From the NCBI GenBank assembly GCA_964652825.1, contig CAZZCU010000007.1:32456-96455 (forward strand): a stretch of 64,000 bases of DNA. The letters run 5' to 3'. The notes beneath the pieces were generated by a model. It was not told the DNA's origin. It searched no databases and saw only the letters and a program-made list of their open reading frames with translations. Shown here in pieces: positions 55,620 to 64,000 of the stretch. Made by a program: the position numbers and the translations under genes. Every line of letters starts with the position of its first letter. Within the stretch, counting starts at the first letter, position 1. Source of the stretch: CAZZCU01 sp964652825 (GTDB lineage: Bacteria > Bdellovibrionota_B > Oligoflexia > Oligoflexales > CAZZCU01).

Positions 55620-55799
55620 CTAAGAACGATCAAGCTCGCGTCGCTCATTGGTTTTCTCAAAGTCATCATCGCGGTCATGATCCTTGGGCTTGCTGGCGGG
55701 ACGTCTTTCGCTACCTTTATTGGTGCGTTCCTCAATTTCAGCCTGGCGTTTACCGACGTTTTTCCTGCCTTCTCTGTTGGTTTCATGCTGTTTTCTCAT
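55620..55799 (-). CDS. Small highly charged disordered protein
   Basis: A 59-residue protein, too short for many gene callers. The frame starts at ATG 55799 with AAGGGG 5 nt upstream and ends at TAG 55620. It is almost entirely Arg, Lys, Glu, Asp, Asn and Gln with no hydrophobic core (HETNREGRKNVGKRQ, HDRDDDFEKTNERRE), so it is predicted to be disordered. Competing open frames on this stretch lack a ribosome-binding site. Function unknown; stress-related disordered proteins have similar composition. Confidence 0.6.
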   Translation of the reverse strand: MRKQHETNREGRKNVGKRQAEIEERTNKGSERRPASKPKDHDRDDDFEKTNERRELDRS

Positions 55800-55978
55800 A
55801 GGTTCCCCTTAAATAAATTGATTTACTGCCAACGGGCTATGTCTAGCCGAACATGGCACTTCAAATTTAATGCCAAGCTACTAAGCAACATAAAGCATGT
55901 CAGGCGAGGAATTTCTTTACACAAGCGCAGGAAACATGTCCGGCATGCGACACAGTGTCTGCCAATTGTTGCGCATCG

Positions 55979-57247
55979 TCACCGAGTACGACCATCGATG
56001 GCAATGCCTACGGTGATATCACCCAGGACATTTGTTACCGAACGCAAGCGTGCCACCACCCAGTCAACGCTGAGCAGCAGTGGAATGACTTCGACAGGTA
56101 GTTTCGCGGTGGTCATAACGATGGTCAGGGCGATGACGCCTGCCTCCGGAATCCCAGCAACTCCTAAAGTCGCCAGGAGACTCAACAGCGCCAGATTTAT
56201 TTGCTGAGAGATACTCATATCAATGCCTAGTGCCTGAGCCAGCATTAAGACAGCAGCGACTTGATACAATAAGATACCATCGTTGTTGAAGTTTGTGCCC
56301 ACGCATGCGCTCAAACGCGCGGCACCGGGAGTAACCCGTAACTCATCCATGGTCTTCAGAGTCATCGGCAAAGTCGCCAAACTACTATTGACGCCGAACG
56401 CATAAAACACCGGTGTTTTGACTAACGACCAGAATTGTCGCAACGATCGTCCCGCATACAGCTTAATCCACGCTTGATAGACGATCAGAACATGCAGCAG
56501 CATACCGCCACAACAGATCAAAACATACACCGCCAGTCCCTTGAACACACCAAGCCCCTGATGACCGACAGCGCTTGCAACCGCGGCAAACACCGAGAGC
56601 GGAATAAAATAAAGCACAAACTTAAAAATATACATCAGCAGTGCCAGCAAAACCGCGTTGGTCAAACGCAGTTTTTCAACCACGACTTGCGGTGACAGCA
56701 CAACGTCGCGACCATCGACTTGCACCGAGAATTCGCGCGTTACCTTCGGCAGCGAACGAATACCGACGCCGAACAAAATCGCCAACAGAATAATGGCGGG
56801 AATTTGATTGTTAACAAACGGCTGAAAAACACTATCAGGAATCAACGCTTTGAACGCTTCCGACCAGGTCACCGACTTGATCGTGCTGGAGGCGCCCGAA
56901 CTTTGAACAACTGCGGTCACAATGTCCGTCAACCATAACCCTGGCGAGAACACATTGATCAAAAGCAACGCGATCATCATCGCCATGATGGCATTAAGAG
57001 TCGCCACGGCGAAAAGTCGCTTAACTCCCTCGCCTTTAAATTGCGCATCGAGAACCGAATCAAAAACCGTTACGAATAATAACGGCGTGGCCAGTGCTTT
57101 AATCAGATTAATAATGATATGGGCGATTACCGCCAGCGAGACAATCTTGGTGCCAAACACCAGACCGACGATAACCCCGACAACCATCGCAATAATGGTT
57201 TGCAAATACAGCGGCAAGGCAAAAAAACGGCTAAATATGACAAGCAT
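55979..57247 (-). CDS. Dicarboxylate/amino-acid:cation symporter (DAACS)
   Basis: A 422-residue inner-membrane transporter with eight hydrophobic helices and re-entrant regions. Family motifs are visible: SSLATLPMT in helical hairpin 1, VGTNFNNDG where NMDGT is usual, GVAGIPEAGVI in hairpin 2, and DWVVARLRSVTNVLGD in the last helix with Asp and Arg of substrate binding. Likely imports glutamate, aspartate or a C4-dicarboxylate with Na+ or H+. The altered NMDGT motif may change cation binding. The start ATG 57247 overlaps the end of the diiron-enzyme gene by 17 bp, so the two are coupled. Confidence 0.9.
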   Translation of the reverse strand: MLVIFSRFFALPLYLQTIIAMVVGVIVGLVFGTKIVSLAVIAHIIINLIKALATPLLFVTVFDSVLDAQFKGEGVKRLFAVATLNAIMAMMIALLLINVFSPGLWLTDIVTAVVQSSGASSTIKSVTWSEAFKALIPDSVFQPFVNNQIPAIILLAILFGVGIRSLPKVTREFSVQVDGRDVVLSPQVVVEKLRLTNAVLLALLMYIFKFVLYFIPLSVFAAVASAVGHQGLGVFKGLAVYVLICCGGMLLHVLIVYQAWIKLYAGRSLRQFWSLVKTPVFYAFGVNSSLATLPMTLKTMDELRVTPGAARLSACVGTNFNNDGILLYQVAAVLMLAQALGIDMSISQQINLALLSLLATLGVAGIPEAGVIALTIVMTTAKLPVEVIPLLLSVDWVVARLRSVTNVLGDITVGIAIDGRTR

Positions 57248-57857
57248 CGGCAAACATGCGTAGATACAATTTCGCGGCGATTTCGGCACCTTCTTCCAGA
57301 TCTTTTACCTGTTGTTCATCCAGTTTACCCGCCGTCAGGGCCTCAACGATCTGATCGCCATGCGGCAGGTCTTCGTGCTGATGAATCACCAGAAAACGCG
57401 TGTTACGCGGCGTCAGAAAATCAGCGTTGGAGATCAGACGTTTAATGATATCGCCGTTGCCGGCGGAGATATTTTCGAGGATACAGGTAGCTCCCAAACG
57501 CACAAATGGCCGCTCCATAACAACTTTATCAAAATACGCCCACCACAACTTAACATCAACCGGACAAGGACCGGGCCGGCAATCCAGATTCTCCAGATCT
57601 TTTTCGGCGATAAGATAGTGCGGCTCTTCTTCGTCAGCGAAGTTCACTAGAAACTTACGCAAAGATTTGCGATGCATCAAGCTATGATGACTTGCGCAAG
57701 CATAAAAATGTTTCTGCACGCCGTTGGTTAAATGATATTGCATCGACAGAAAATTAGTATAACGCTCCCTGGTCATGCCCCCGTTGCTCTCCATACGAAG
57801 CAACATGTCGCGAAACGCCGCCTGCGCTTGTTTAACAATCGCCAAAACCTGTTTCAT
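57231..57857 (-). CDS. Haem-oxygenase-like diiron oxidase/oxygenase (HDO)
   Basis: A 208-residue all-helical protein of the CADD/PqqC-like superfamily. The diiron motif HxxxDxxH is present as HQHEDLPH (His159, Asp163, His166). Glu128 lies 31 residues earlier, close to the spacing in CADD (32). DEEEPH (75-80) and the YHL helix fit the other ligands. HDO enzymes oxidise amino acids, fatty acids or their own side chains. The substrate is unknown. ATG 57857 overlaps the cyclase stop (ATGA) and the downstream symporter overlaps its 3' end. Confidence 0.8.
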   Translation of the reverse strand: MKQVLAIVKQAQAAFRDMLLRMESNGGMTRERYTNFLSMQYHLTNGVQKHFYACASHHSLMHRKSLRKFLVNFADEEEPHYLIAEKDLENLDCRPGPCPVDVKLWWAYFDKVVMERPFVRLGATCILENISAGNGDIIKRLISNADFLTPRNTRFLVIHQHEDLPHGDQIVEALTAGKLDEQQVKDLEEGAEIAAKLYLRMFADACHI

Positions 57858-60800
57858 GCAATGGACCTTAAATGAGATTGTTCATTCAGCCGACCACGAT
57901 GTACCCAGACCCGCATCGGTTGCGTAACACCACGTACTTCGACACCTTCGACCAGCTCCCAATTCTCACCTTCCAGACAACTGGGATCAGTTATCGCGTC
58001 CGCGGTGACCACCAACCCATCCAGCACTTTGCATAATGCCTCAAGCCGCGACGCCAGATTCACGCTGGCACCGATGCAGGTATATTCCATGCGTTTTTCC
58101 GAGCCGATGTTACCGACAGTCGCCGGTCCTTGATTAATACCGATGCCGATCTTGAGCTGCGGATAACCCATCGTCTGCAGCTCAATATTCAGATTCTCGA
58201 TACCGCGCATAATATCCAACGCCGCGCGAATACACTTTTGGAAGTCAGGACGATCCTTATCGGCCGTACCCCAGGTAATCAGCGCGCCATCGCCAAGATA
58301 CTTATCGATGACACCATCATGACTTGAAACAATCGGCTCCAGTACGCCACAGAAGCGATTGAGAATCTCCAATGTCACGTTCGGCGGGAAACTTTCCGAC
58401 AAACGGGTGAAATCACGTATATCCACAAACATAACGCAGATATCTTTGATCTGACCGCCGAGCTGCGGCATTTTCAGGGATTTCTCGGCGGCCAAGACGC
58501 GCGATGGCACGTACTTTTGGAAGTAACTGCGCAGTTTTTGTTCGCGTTCAAAGTCGGAACGCTTATCCAGGGCCATTCCCAATTGCTGCGCCAGACGCTC
58601 CAAGATCACCACGTCGCGACGATCGAGGACACGTTCTTTTGATTTTTTATCAGCGACAATCACGCCCCAACGTCCCTCGCGGGCCGGAATGCCTACGATC
58701 ACAAACCCCTGACTGGCGAATCGTCGCACCAAAGCCCGCGATGACTCATTGAGCTGAAAGAGATGTGCTTCGATATCATTGATGACGATGGGATTCCCGC
58801 TATGAAAAACCGACGATAGAACGACAGGATTGTCCCGTTGCGTCGCCACATTGACATGGAACTGCCACAAATCAGAGGTATCGCCTTCGATACCCGACAC
58901 TGCCGCGGTCTCCAGCCGCGTGCGATCATCATCGATGAGCATGGCAAAAGCGCGATCAAAGCTGAAACTTTTACACGCCGAGTCCAGCGTCGATTGCAAA
59001 ATCTTACTGAGAGCACTATTGCCTTGAATCTCCTTGGAGGTTGCTTCCAGGAGCTTGGCCTCGCGATACATTTCATCGACCAGACCTTTTGCCGCCTGCA
59101 ACTCCGAGTAGCGATCGGCGGCTTCCTGCTGATAAGCAGTGAACTCCTTGTGCGATGCCGCCGCTTCTTTGCGCAATCGGCGTATCGACAACAGCGCCGT
59201 CAGAGCGAACCAGGTGGTAGCAACGAGGGCACTTACCGCCATGGCAAACGCGCCACCGCCATGCGCCTGTCCCCAGTAGCCGGCACCGGCGGTTGCAATC
59301 ATCGCCAACGTGTTAGCAGTAATTTGCGGAATTTTATATTTGGTGTTCTGCCAGACCAACTCATAACTACAGGTACGATCGCCATCGTAACAACAGCTGA
59401 GTTTCTTTACCTTTCCCGCCCTACCGGTCATCAACAACAGATAAGCCTCAAAACTCGCTCCCCAGTTATCACAGCTTGAATGTTCGTCCGGCAGATAACG
59501 CTTGTCCCGCAGCCCCAGCGATACCCGCGCGCTGCCCTGGCGCAAATCAGCGACTTCATAGGTTCGCGTTTTATTAAAGCGCGGCATGATTTTGGCAAAA
59601 GACTGCAAGGCGAAGTAAGGTGTCAGAAAATGCTTGAAAACATAGTAGTTCATACCGATCAGATCACGCTGCATCGCCCGATAACCGGCGCGCCGTGATA
59701 ACTCACGTTTATCGATGTATTCACCGCAGCGCCGCAAAAACTCATCGTGAAATTTGACACTCAACCAATTCGATTGTTTGGTGAAGTACGCCAGTGGAAT
59801 ACCAATTTCGGCGAGAATCTGATCGACCTTTTCCTGTCCCATCATATCGATCGCTTCGAGCAAATATGGATACATCACCGTGGCCAGAAAATCCTGATGC
59901 GTCCATTTGGGATCAATGACGCTGACATTGGTGCCGAATGATTTAACGGTTGTGGCAGCACCAGGTGTCTGACCGCGCCGACGTTTTTGTAGAGCATGCA
60001 AACGAGCCTGAACACGCGCAGAGATACGCTGCATGATTGTTTCGTGGCGTTCGCTGGTAACGCCATAAGCTTTGAATTGCTCGTGCAGCACGCGATAGAT
60101 AGTATTCCAAGCGTAAGGATTGCAACGCAAGCCATCATGATAAACGCTGCGTGGTACGCAAAGCAGATTGAGATACTCGCCAACCAGATAAGGATGCGCG
60201 ACACGAACGCCGACTTCCTGCGCACCAACCCGCTGGTACAGATCTTTTAATTTATCGGTGGCAAATAAAATTATATCCGCCTGGCCATGATTGACGACAA
60301 TGGCGTGGGTTCTTTGCATCATACCGACGACGGCATCCGTCCCCTGTACACGCGGATGAATAACCAATTTGTTGAATTCGACAACCTTACTAATATCGAG
60401 ACCAGGAATTTCGCGCGTACCAAGCAGCGTTTGTGCGCGCAACGGCAGTGAACCATCACCAAAACGCACCTCCATCGAACACACCAGCTGACCAGCAAGA
60501 TAACCGGCAACGATCGCACCTTCTTTATCCAGGCCGTCACCCTGATCACGCCAGTTGGCGTCAGCCTTGAGTTTGTGATGACGTCCGTAGCCTTTGAAAC
60601 GCAGCTTGAGAACGTCTTCGTACTCCTGCTGGGTCGAAACAATGCGATAGGTAATTCCAGCCTTGATCTGCTTGGCGAGGAAACCGCTGCGCGATAAGCG
60701 ATCCATATGCTCATCAAGTTCGCCGTCCATCATCACCAGCGTCGATAAATACTGCCGGATCATCGTGCGATACTCGTTCGTCTGTCCTTGTATCGACATC

Positions 60801-61384
60801 CCAAGCAAGAACATGCCGGGAGTACCTGCAGGTCGCGCATTTTCGATATTCAGATTGATCCGGACCGCCCCCATACCGGGAACCGACAGCTCGGCCTCAC
60901 TCAGCCGCATACCGGGGAACAAATGTTTATTAGTCAGCGACGTCTGCAGCAACATACCGGTCTCGGAAACATCAACCGCCTTGAGCACCAGCAAACGGTT
61001 GGCATCAAGTGGATCCGCCGCCGAAATTTGTGGGGCGAAATTGGCATTCACCAGAAAACGCTCGGCCCGGTCGACCAAGCGTGGCGGCTGACTTAGAAAC
61101 TCAACGCCCATGGTTTTGCTCTGGCGCAGATCAGCCCAGCAAACGCGATAAGGCAACTCGCTGTGCAAACAAAGGCGTCCCAAGTGAAAATCAACTTTAA
61201 AGACACCGCTGGCAACATCATCGAGAATATAGTCAGGAATATGCTCCAGACTGAGACAAGCACCACGGTAATGATAATTCACCACCTCAGCGACAAATTC
61301 GTGCCCGTTATAACGCAACACACAGGACACCGGGTACTGCACGCTCGGCTTATGGGCTCGTTGTTCGACACGACGCTCTGACAT
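57854..61384 (-). CDS. PilZ-PilZ-acyltransferase-V4R-GAF-adenylate cyclase protein
   Basis: A 1176-residue signalling protein. PilZ 1 (about 1-110) has RVEQR (5-9, RxxxR) and a degenerate NxHxxG. PilZ 2 (115-220) has a canonical DxSxxG (138-143). Residues 245-410 look like a GNAT/FeeM-type acyltransferase (VEFNKLVIHPRVQGTD). Residues 490-680 look V4R-like (SCCYDGDRTCSYELVW). Two hydrophobic helices (688-703, 711-733), a coiled coil and a GAF domain (785-945) follow. The class III cyclase has metal Asp988 and Asp1032 and the Asn1109/Arg1113 pair, so it should be active. AAGGA precedes the ATG. Coupled to the HDO gene. Confidence 0.8.
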   Translation of the reverse strand: MSERRVEQRAHKPSVQYPVSCVLRYNGHEFVAEVVNYHYRGACLSLEHIPDYILDDVASGVFKVDFHLGRLCLHSELPYRVCWADLRQSKTMGVEFLSQPPRLVDRAERFLVNANFAPQISAADPLDANRLLVLKAVDVSETGMLLQTSLTNKHLFPGMRLSEAELSVPGMGAVRINLNIENARPAGTPGMFLLGMSIQGQTNEYRTMIRQYLSTLVMMDGELDEHMDRLSRSGFLAKQIKAGITYRIVSTQQEYEDVLKLRFKGYGRHHKLKADANWRDQGDGLDKEGAIVAGYLAGQLVCSMEVRFGDGSLPLRAQTLLGTREIPGLDISKVVEFNKLVIHPRVQGTDAVVGMMQRTHAIVVNHGQADIILFATDKLKDLYQRVGAQEVGVRVAHPYLVGEYLNLLCVPRSVYHDGLRCNPYAWNTIYRVLHEQFKAYGVTSERHETIMQRISARVQARLHALQKRRRGQTPGAATTVKSFGTNVSVIDPKWTHQDFLATVMYPYLLEAIDMMGQEKVDQILAEIGIPLAYFTKQSNWLSVKFHDEFLRRCGEYIDKRELSRRAGYRAMQRDLIGMNYYVFKHFLTPYFALQSFAKIMPRFNKTRTYEVADLRQGSARVSLGLRDKRYLPDEHSSCDNWGASFEAYLLLMTGRAGKVKKLSCCYDGDRTCSYELVWQNTKYKIPQITANTLAMIATAGAGYWGQAHGGGAFAMAVSALVATTWFALTALLSIRRLRKEAAASHKEFTAYQQEAADRYSELQAAKGLVDEMYREAKLLEATSKEIQGNSALSKILQSTLDSACKSFSFDRAFAMLIDDDRTRLETAAVSGIEGDTSDLWQFHVNVATQRDNPVVLSSVFHSGNPIVINDIEAHLFQLNESSRALVRRFASQGFVIVGIPAREGRWGVIVADKKSKERVLDRRDVVILERLAQQLGMALDKRSDFEREQKLRSYFQKYVPSRVLAAEKSLKMPQLGGQIKDICVMFVDIRDFTRLSESFPPNVTLEILNRFCGVLEPIVSSHDGVIDKYLGDGALITWGTADKDRPDFQKCIRAALDIMRGIENLNIELQTMGYPQLKIGIGINQGPATVGNIGSEKRMEYTCIGASVNLASRLEALCKVLDGLVVTADAITDPSCLEGENWELVEGVEVRGVTQPMRVWVHRGRLNEQSHLRSIA

Positions 61385-61589
61385 CGCAATCCTTAGGTGA
61401 TCCGGTAAAAATCCGGCAAAACAAAGAGATACCGTAGATATATCGGCCTTTAACCTAAGAATATAAGGGAGGACAAAGTAAACAACACATAGCTTGATAC
61501 GAAATCACTGACAAAAACCAGTAAATTTGTTTTTCCGCCAAAGACGTTAGGTAAGCAGTGAAGGAGGGAATCTACACGACGTGCACGAA

Positions 61590-62162
61590 CTATAACTGAT
61601 TTATAAACGTTCCCATATCAACGACCGGATACTTATCAAGTAAGTTGCCACGATAATTATCTTTCTGCGTCTCGCTACCTTTAACCGGATAGTGAGGGAA
61701 AAACTCTTTCGCCGGCACGGAAAAAACAAAGTTCATTTCGGCGTATCTCGCCATTTCGCGGGGATTGTTAAACACGGCCTCGCCTGGATAATTTTTAATA
61801 AAGTAATCACGCGCCTCTGGAGTTTGTGGTGTCTTGGTATAATCCAAATCGAGAACGGTTTTTCCCTTTTGAACAATCACGTGATAACTCCACATGCTTA
61901 ATGGATCACGCGCCTCGCGGGCGGCAATACCAGATATCCCGCGCAGATAAATCACTTGCGCGTCGCTCAGATCCACTTTTTCCGCGTTCAGGCGCTCCAG
62001 GATACGATAAGCATTATCCTCGCATTGGCCAGCGATATAACAAGCTTTATCGTTAAAGGACTTCTCGAAAACTTTCTTGACGACTTCTTCGCAGGCGAGA
62101 CTGTTGGCTGCAAAGCAAAGTGCAAGCAGCAAAAAGGCATATTTCAGAAAAACTCGCATCAT
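61590..62162 (-). CDS. Secreted Cys-His-Asp enzyme, protein-glutaminase-like
   Basis: A 190-residue secreted protein. A signal peptide (to about residue 23) precedes a domain with Cys47 in AGQCEDNAYRILERL, His94 in WSYHVIV and Asp105 or Asp107 in TVLDLDYTKTP. This order and spacing recall protein-glutaminase/transglutaminase-fold enzymes, which deamidate protein glutamines. Activity is unproven. ATG 62162 was chosen because it begins the signal peptide; the longer open frame to 62300 overlaps the coiled-coil gene and lacks a ribosome-binding site. It lies alone after a 205-bp gap. Confidence 0.65.
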   Translation of the reverse strand: MMRVFLKYAFLLLALCFAANSLACEEVVKKVFEKSFNDKACYIAGQCEDNAYRILERLNAEKVDLSDAQVIYLRGISGIAAREARDPLSMWSYHVIVQKGKTVLDLDYTKTPQTPEARDYFIKNYPGEAVFNNPREMARYAEMNFVFSVPAKEFFPHYPVKGSETQKDNYRGNLLDKYPVVDMGTFINQL

Positions 62163-62266
62163 GGCGGTACGCCCTGTCGATATTAATTGATGTGAATAGA
62201 ATATATTATCCGACATTAAGAACGAGATGTCACGAATCTCTGATTTATTACATTCACATGGCAGAC

Positions 62267-62635
62267 TTATGCGCGCTCCAGGCGATCCTGTCGCTGCCAC
62301 AAGGCCTGCAGGCCCTCAAGCACAATCCGATTGTTGGCGTTTTGTTCCTCTACCAACAAACTTGTTCTATGCGTTATGGCTCTAATCTCACTGAAATTAA
62401 TTTTCATTTCCGCACGAAATTGGGCGACGTCCCCACGCACCTGCTCAATCTCTCCCGTGAGCTCAATACGTACTTTTCTAATGTCTTCCTTGAGCTCAAT
62501 ACGCACTTGTTCAATAGTTTCATTGAGCTCATCGCGCACAAGACTTAACATCTTGCGCGAGGCTGGTTGACTGTCGGCATCAGCCCTGGGAATTTTAATG
62601 GGGTTTAGGCGTTTCTTTGGTGGTTTTTTAGTCAT
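62267..62635 (-). CDS. Coiled-coil protein with 11-residue repeats
   Basis: A 122-residue protein. A basic tail (TKKPPKKRLNPIKIP) is followed by four 11-residue repeats: RDELNETIEQV, RIELKEDIRKV, RIELTGEIEQV and RGDVAQFRAEM (residues 34-77). These hendecads predict a right-handed coiled coil, and the rest continues as helix. The Shine-Dalgarno GGAGGTGAT just before the ATG is the best in the window, suggesting high expression. Function unknown; similar short coiled-coil proteins are frequent in Bdellovibrio-like genomes. Confidence 0.75.
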   Translation of the reverse strand: MTKKPPKKRLNPIKIPRADADSQPASRKMLSLVRDELNETIEQVRIELKEDIRKVRIELTGEIEQVRGDVAQFRAEMKINFSEIRAITHRTSLLVEEQNANNRIVLEGLQALWQRQDRLERA

Positions 62636-62704
62636 ATCACCTCCGTTTTCATGACTGATAGTTTTAGCAAATTAGCCACAAGGGAGCCACTGACATCTTA
62701 TTTT

Positions 62705-62724
62705 GGGGACACACGACTGTCCCC
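62705..62724. repeat. Inverted repeat GGGGACA...TGTCCCC
   Basis: A perfect 7-bp stem with a 6-nt loop (GGGGACA-CACGAC-TGTCCCC) between the coiled-coil gene and the end of the next gene. It lacks a T-run after the stem on either strand, so it is not called a terminator; it may be a dispersed palindrome or RNA structure. Confidence 0.5.
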
Positions 62725-62736
62725 ATATCACGTTTT

Positions 62737-63660
62737 CTAGCGATTCTGATTCTTTAATTTGTCCAAGAACTCAGCTTCGTTATCGGTTGTACTAATGCTC
62801 TGCGATGTAATACTCGAACTCCGCCTAGATGTATCGAATATGCCATAAACTTGAGCCTTGACATCCATAGGTACAAACGGATGCGTACTGATCAAAGTGA
62901 TACGTTTTCCTTTGCCGGGAAGCGACAACTCCATGCGGTTTCCTACGGCGACTCCCATAGGCTCCGAACCTTTAAACTTAGCGTAGCTGATGGCAAGAAA
63001 ACCTTTTGGCGTTGAGAAACCCACATATTTGCCGGCAACATCCAGATTACGCACCAGCACCTGAAGATCGCTATCAAACGCCACGATTTCCTGACCAGAG
63101 ATCGGCAACTCACCCAGCGTCGTCATTGGGCGTTCATTGAGCAACACTGGCGTCATGCGCACAACCAGGCGTTCATTTTTATGCAATGGCGAAACCCAAA
63201 TCACCGGCGCAAAATCCTTAATCTCACCTTCATCCCGCTTAACCGAGTCATGAAATTTCGGCGGCGAATTTTTGTCCATCGTCTGTCTCGCAAACTGTTC
63301 GATGACATAGTGAATGCTGCCATTTTGCTTCACTAACCATTCATATTTTAGGTACAAAGGTTGAGAGTAATTGTTACTACTAGATCCTATACCGCCACTA
63401 AAACCACAAATCGCATCTTTGAACTGCGAGGGGCCCTGCTCCTCACCTCCCCCGGCCATACCAACAGCCGAACGCAGCTGCTGACTGCGACCACGATGAC
63501 GCAGAGTCGTACCCGCCGCATCAAAAACCATTTCGTCCACGTTCACCACAAGACGCTCACAAATTTGCAGCGCCGTGTAGGGCTTGTTTTTTTCAGCGCG
63601 TGCCACAACAGGCATTTGCAACAAACCAATCAAACTCAAAATCATCGTTCGTCTAAACAT
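62737..63660 (-). CDS. Hypothetical secreted protein
   Basis: A 307-residue protein with a signal peptide (residues 1-22, VVARAEK). The mature protein is beta-rich with a Gly/Ser-rich loop near residue 90 (GFSGGIGSSSNN) and two Cys (34 and 85). The last 35 residues are Ser/Asn-rich and polar. No family was recognised. AGGAG lies 7 nt before the ATG. It follows the window-edge membrane-protein gene in the same direction after 34 bp and may be cotranscribed. Confidence 0.7.
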   Translation of the reverse strand: MFRRTMILSLIGLLQMPVVARAEKNKPYTALQICERLVVNVDEMVFDAAGTTLRHRGRSQQLRSAVGMAGGGEEQGPSQFKDAICGFSGGIGSSSNNYSQPLYLKYEWLVKQNGSIHYVIEQFARQTMDKNSPPKFHDSVKRDEGEIKDFAPVIWVSPLHKNERLVVRMTPVLLNERPMTTLGELPISGQEIVAFDSDLQVLVRNLDVAGKYVGFSTPKGFLAISYAKFKGSEPMGVAVGNRMELSLPGKGKRITLISTHPFVPMDVKAQVYGIFDTSRRSSSITSQSISTTDNEAEFLDKLKNQNR

Positions 63661-63694
63661 GTTCCATCTCCTTCAAAAAGACGTTGCGTTATTC

Positions 63695-64000
63695 TCAGTA
63701 TGACTTGGCAGTTATGCGCACGATAGTTGCAGCATCGTCACCAAAATTTTCGGCAACGCTTCCTATTTGATCATCTTGCGACACCAACTGCATACGCATT
63801 GCCAACGCACCAAGCGCAAAACCAACCAACATCGCAGCCAGCAGTAACCACGGCGATGATCGACGAGGTACTTTATTGATCGCAGGCTGTGTCGCTGCAT
63901 GCTCAACCGCCGCCGACCATCGTTGCAGTTGCTCCGAAGATGTCTTGCGCTCCGTTAAGGGTTGCAATAAAGCGTCTAAATCTTGATCACGATCATTCAT
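63695..64000 (-). CDS. Single-pass membrane protein at window edge (anti-sigma-like?)
   Basis: A 101-residue protein starting at ATG 64000, exactly at the window edge, so the true start could be further upstream. An acidic cytoplasmic segment (DRDQDLDALLQPL...) precedes one transmembrane helix (about residues 48-68) and a short outside tail. The layout is that of a small anti-sigma-like protein or sigma-operon partner, but no zinc motif is seen and upstream sequence is unavailable. It precedes the secreted-protein gene by 34 bp. Confidence 0.55.
   Translation of the reverse strand: MNDRDQDLDALLQPLTERKTSSEQLQRWSAAVEHAATQPAINKVPRRSSPWLLLAAMLVGFALGALAMRMQLVSQDDQIGSVAENFGDDAATIVRITAKSY

Noticed and set aside
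55592..55786. Alternative minus-strand open frame over the small charged protein
   Set aside because: The frame at 55620-55799 has AAGGGG at proper spacing, while this one has none.
55611..56207. Plus-strand open frame of 198 codons
   Set aside because: It lies antisense to the small charged protein and the symporter end, and has no recognisable domain.
62163..62300. Extended N-terminus of the protein-glutaminase-like gene
   Set aside because: It places polar residues before the signal peptide, overlaps the upstream coiled-coil gene and lacks a ribosome-binding site.
62705..62724. Rho-independent terminator
   Set aside because: A good stem but no T-run follows on either strand.

Overview
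This 64 kb window looks like a chromosomal scaffold from an uncultured Gram-negative bacterium, most probably of the Bdellovibrionota/Oligoflexia group. The placement is inferred from gene content. A TIGR02147-type regulator sits directly upstream of a lipoprotein whose mature end begins CGTEVGNG, a pairing I associate with that group. There are many lipoproteins and secreted proteins of unknown function, and an outer membrane is implied by KdsB, a family 9 glycosyltransferase, TolC and RND proteins. A run of exactly 100 N inside a tandem repeat marks an assembly join. No rRNA, tRNA, CRISPR array, prophage or insertion sequence was recognised.

Region 1-18.4 kb is mostly housekeeping. A partial adenine deaminase gene diverges from proS. 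After two small lipoprotein genes comes a compact plus-strand run: guaB, guaA, dnaE, a family 51 transglycosylase, a DUF374 acyltransferase, an NFACT protein and an adenosine-deaminase-like protein. From guaA onward the reading frames touch or overlap. thrS (without a TGS domain) and a heptosyltransferase-like gene follow. Purine salvage and GMP synthesis are unusually concentrated here.

Region 18.5-33.5 kb mixes core genes (kdsB, aroC, yggT) with unusual fusions: a degenerate M16 peptidase joined to membrane helices and a cytoplasmic tail, a sigma-like protein fused to an anti-sigma-like membrane protein, and a gluzincin metallopeptidase joined to a probable outer-membrane barrel. An ABC-2 exporter operon, a polyprenol-phosphate glycosyltransferase and a fatty acid desaturase follow.

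Region 33.6-48.5 kb holds a thioredoxin-like protein, an HTH-REC-PilZ regulator, a TolC/RND pair with no adaptor gene, a trypsin-like lipoprotein, the TIGR02147/lipoprotein pair, a three-gene operon (MACPF-like lipoprotein, Hint-domain protein, membrane-anchored helical protein) and hrpB. The MACPF/Hint operon is one of the two best candidates for an undescribed system.

Region 48.5-64 kb starts with a 39-bp repeat array interrupted by the N run. It continues with a secreted protein built of four cysteine-pair modules, a PhyH-type dioxygenase, a histidine kinase/flavoprotein/zinc-ribbon SDR operon and a small charged protein. The second candidate system follows: a 1176-residue PilZ-PilZ-acyltransferase-V4R-GAF-cyclase protein translationally coupled to a haem-oxygenase-like diiron enzyme and a dicarboxylate/amino-acid symporter. 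The window closes with several secreted or coiled-coil proteins and a membrane protein at the edge.

Start codons were chosen from Shine-Dalgarno spacing and overlap with the upstream gene. Several genes appear to use TTG or GTG.
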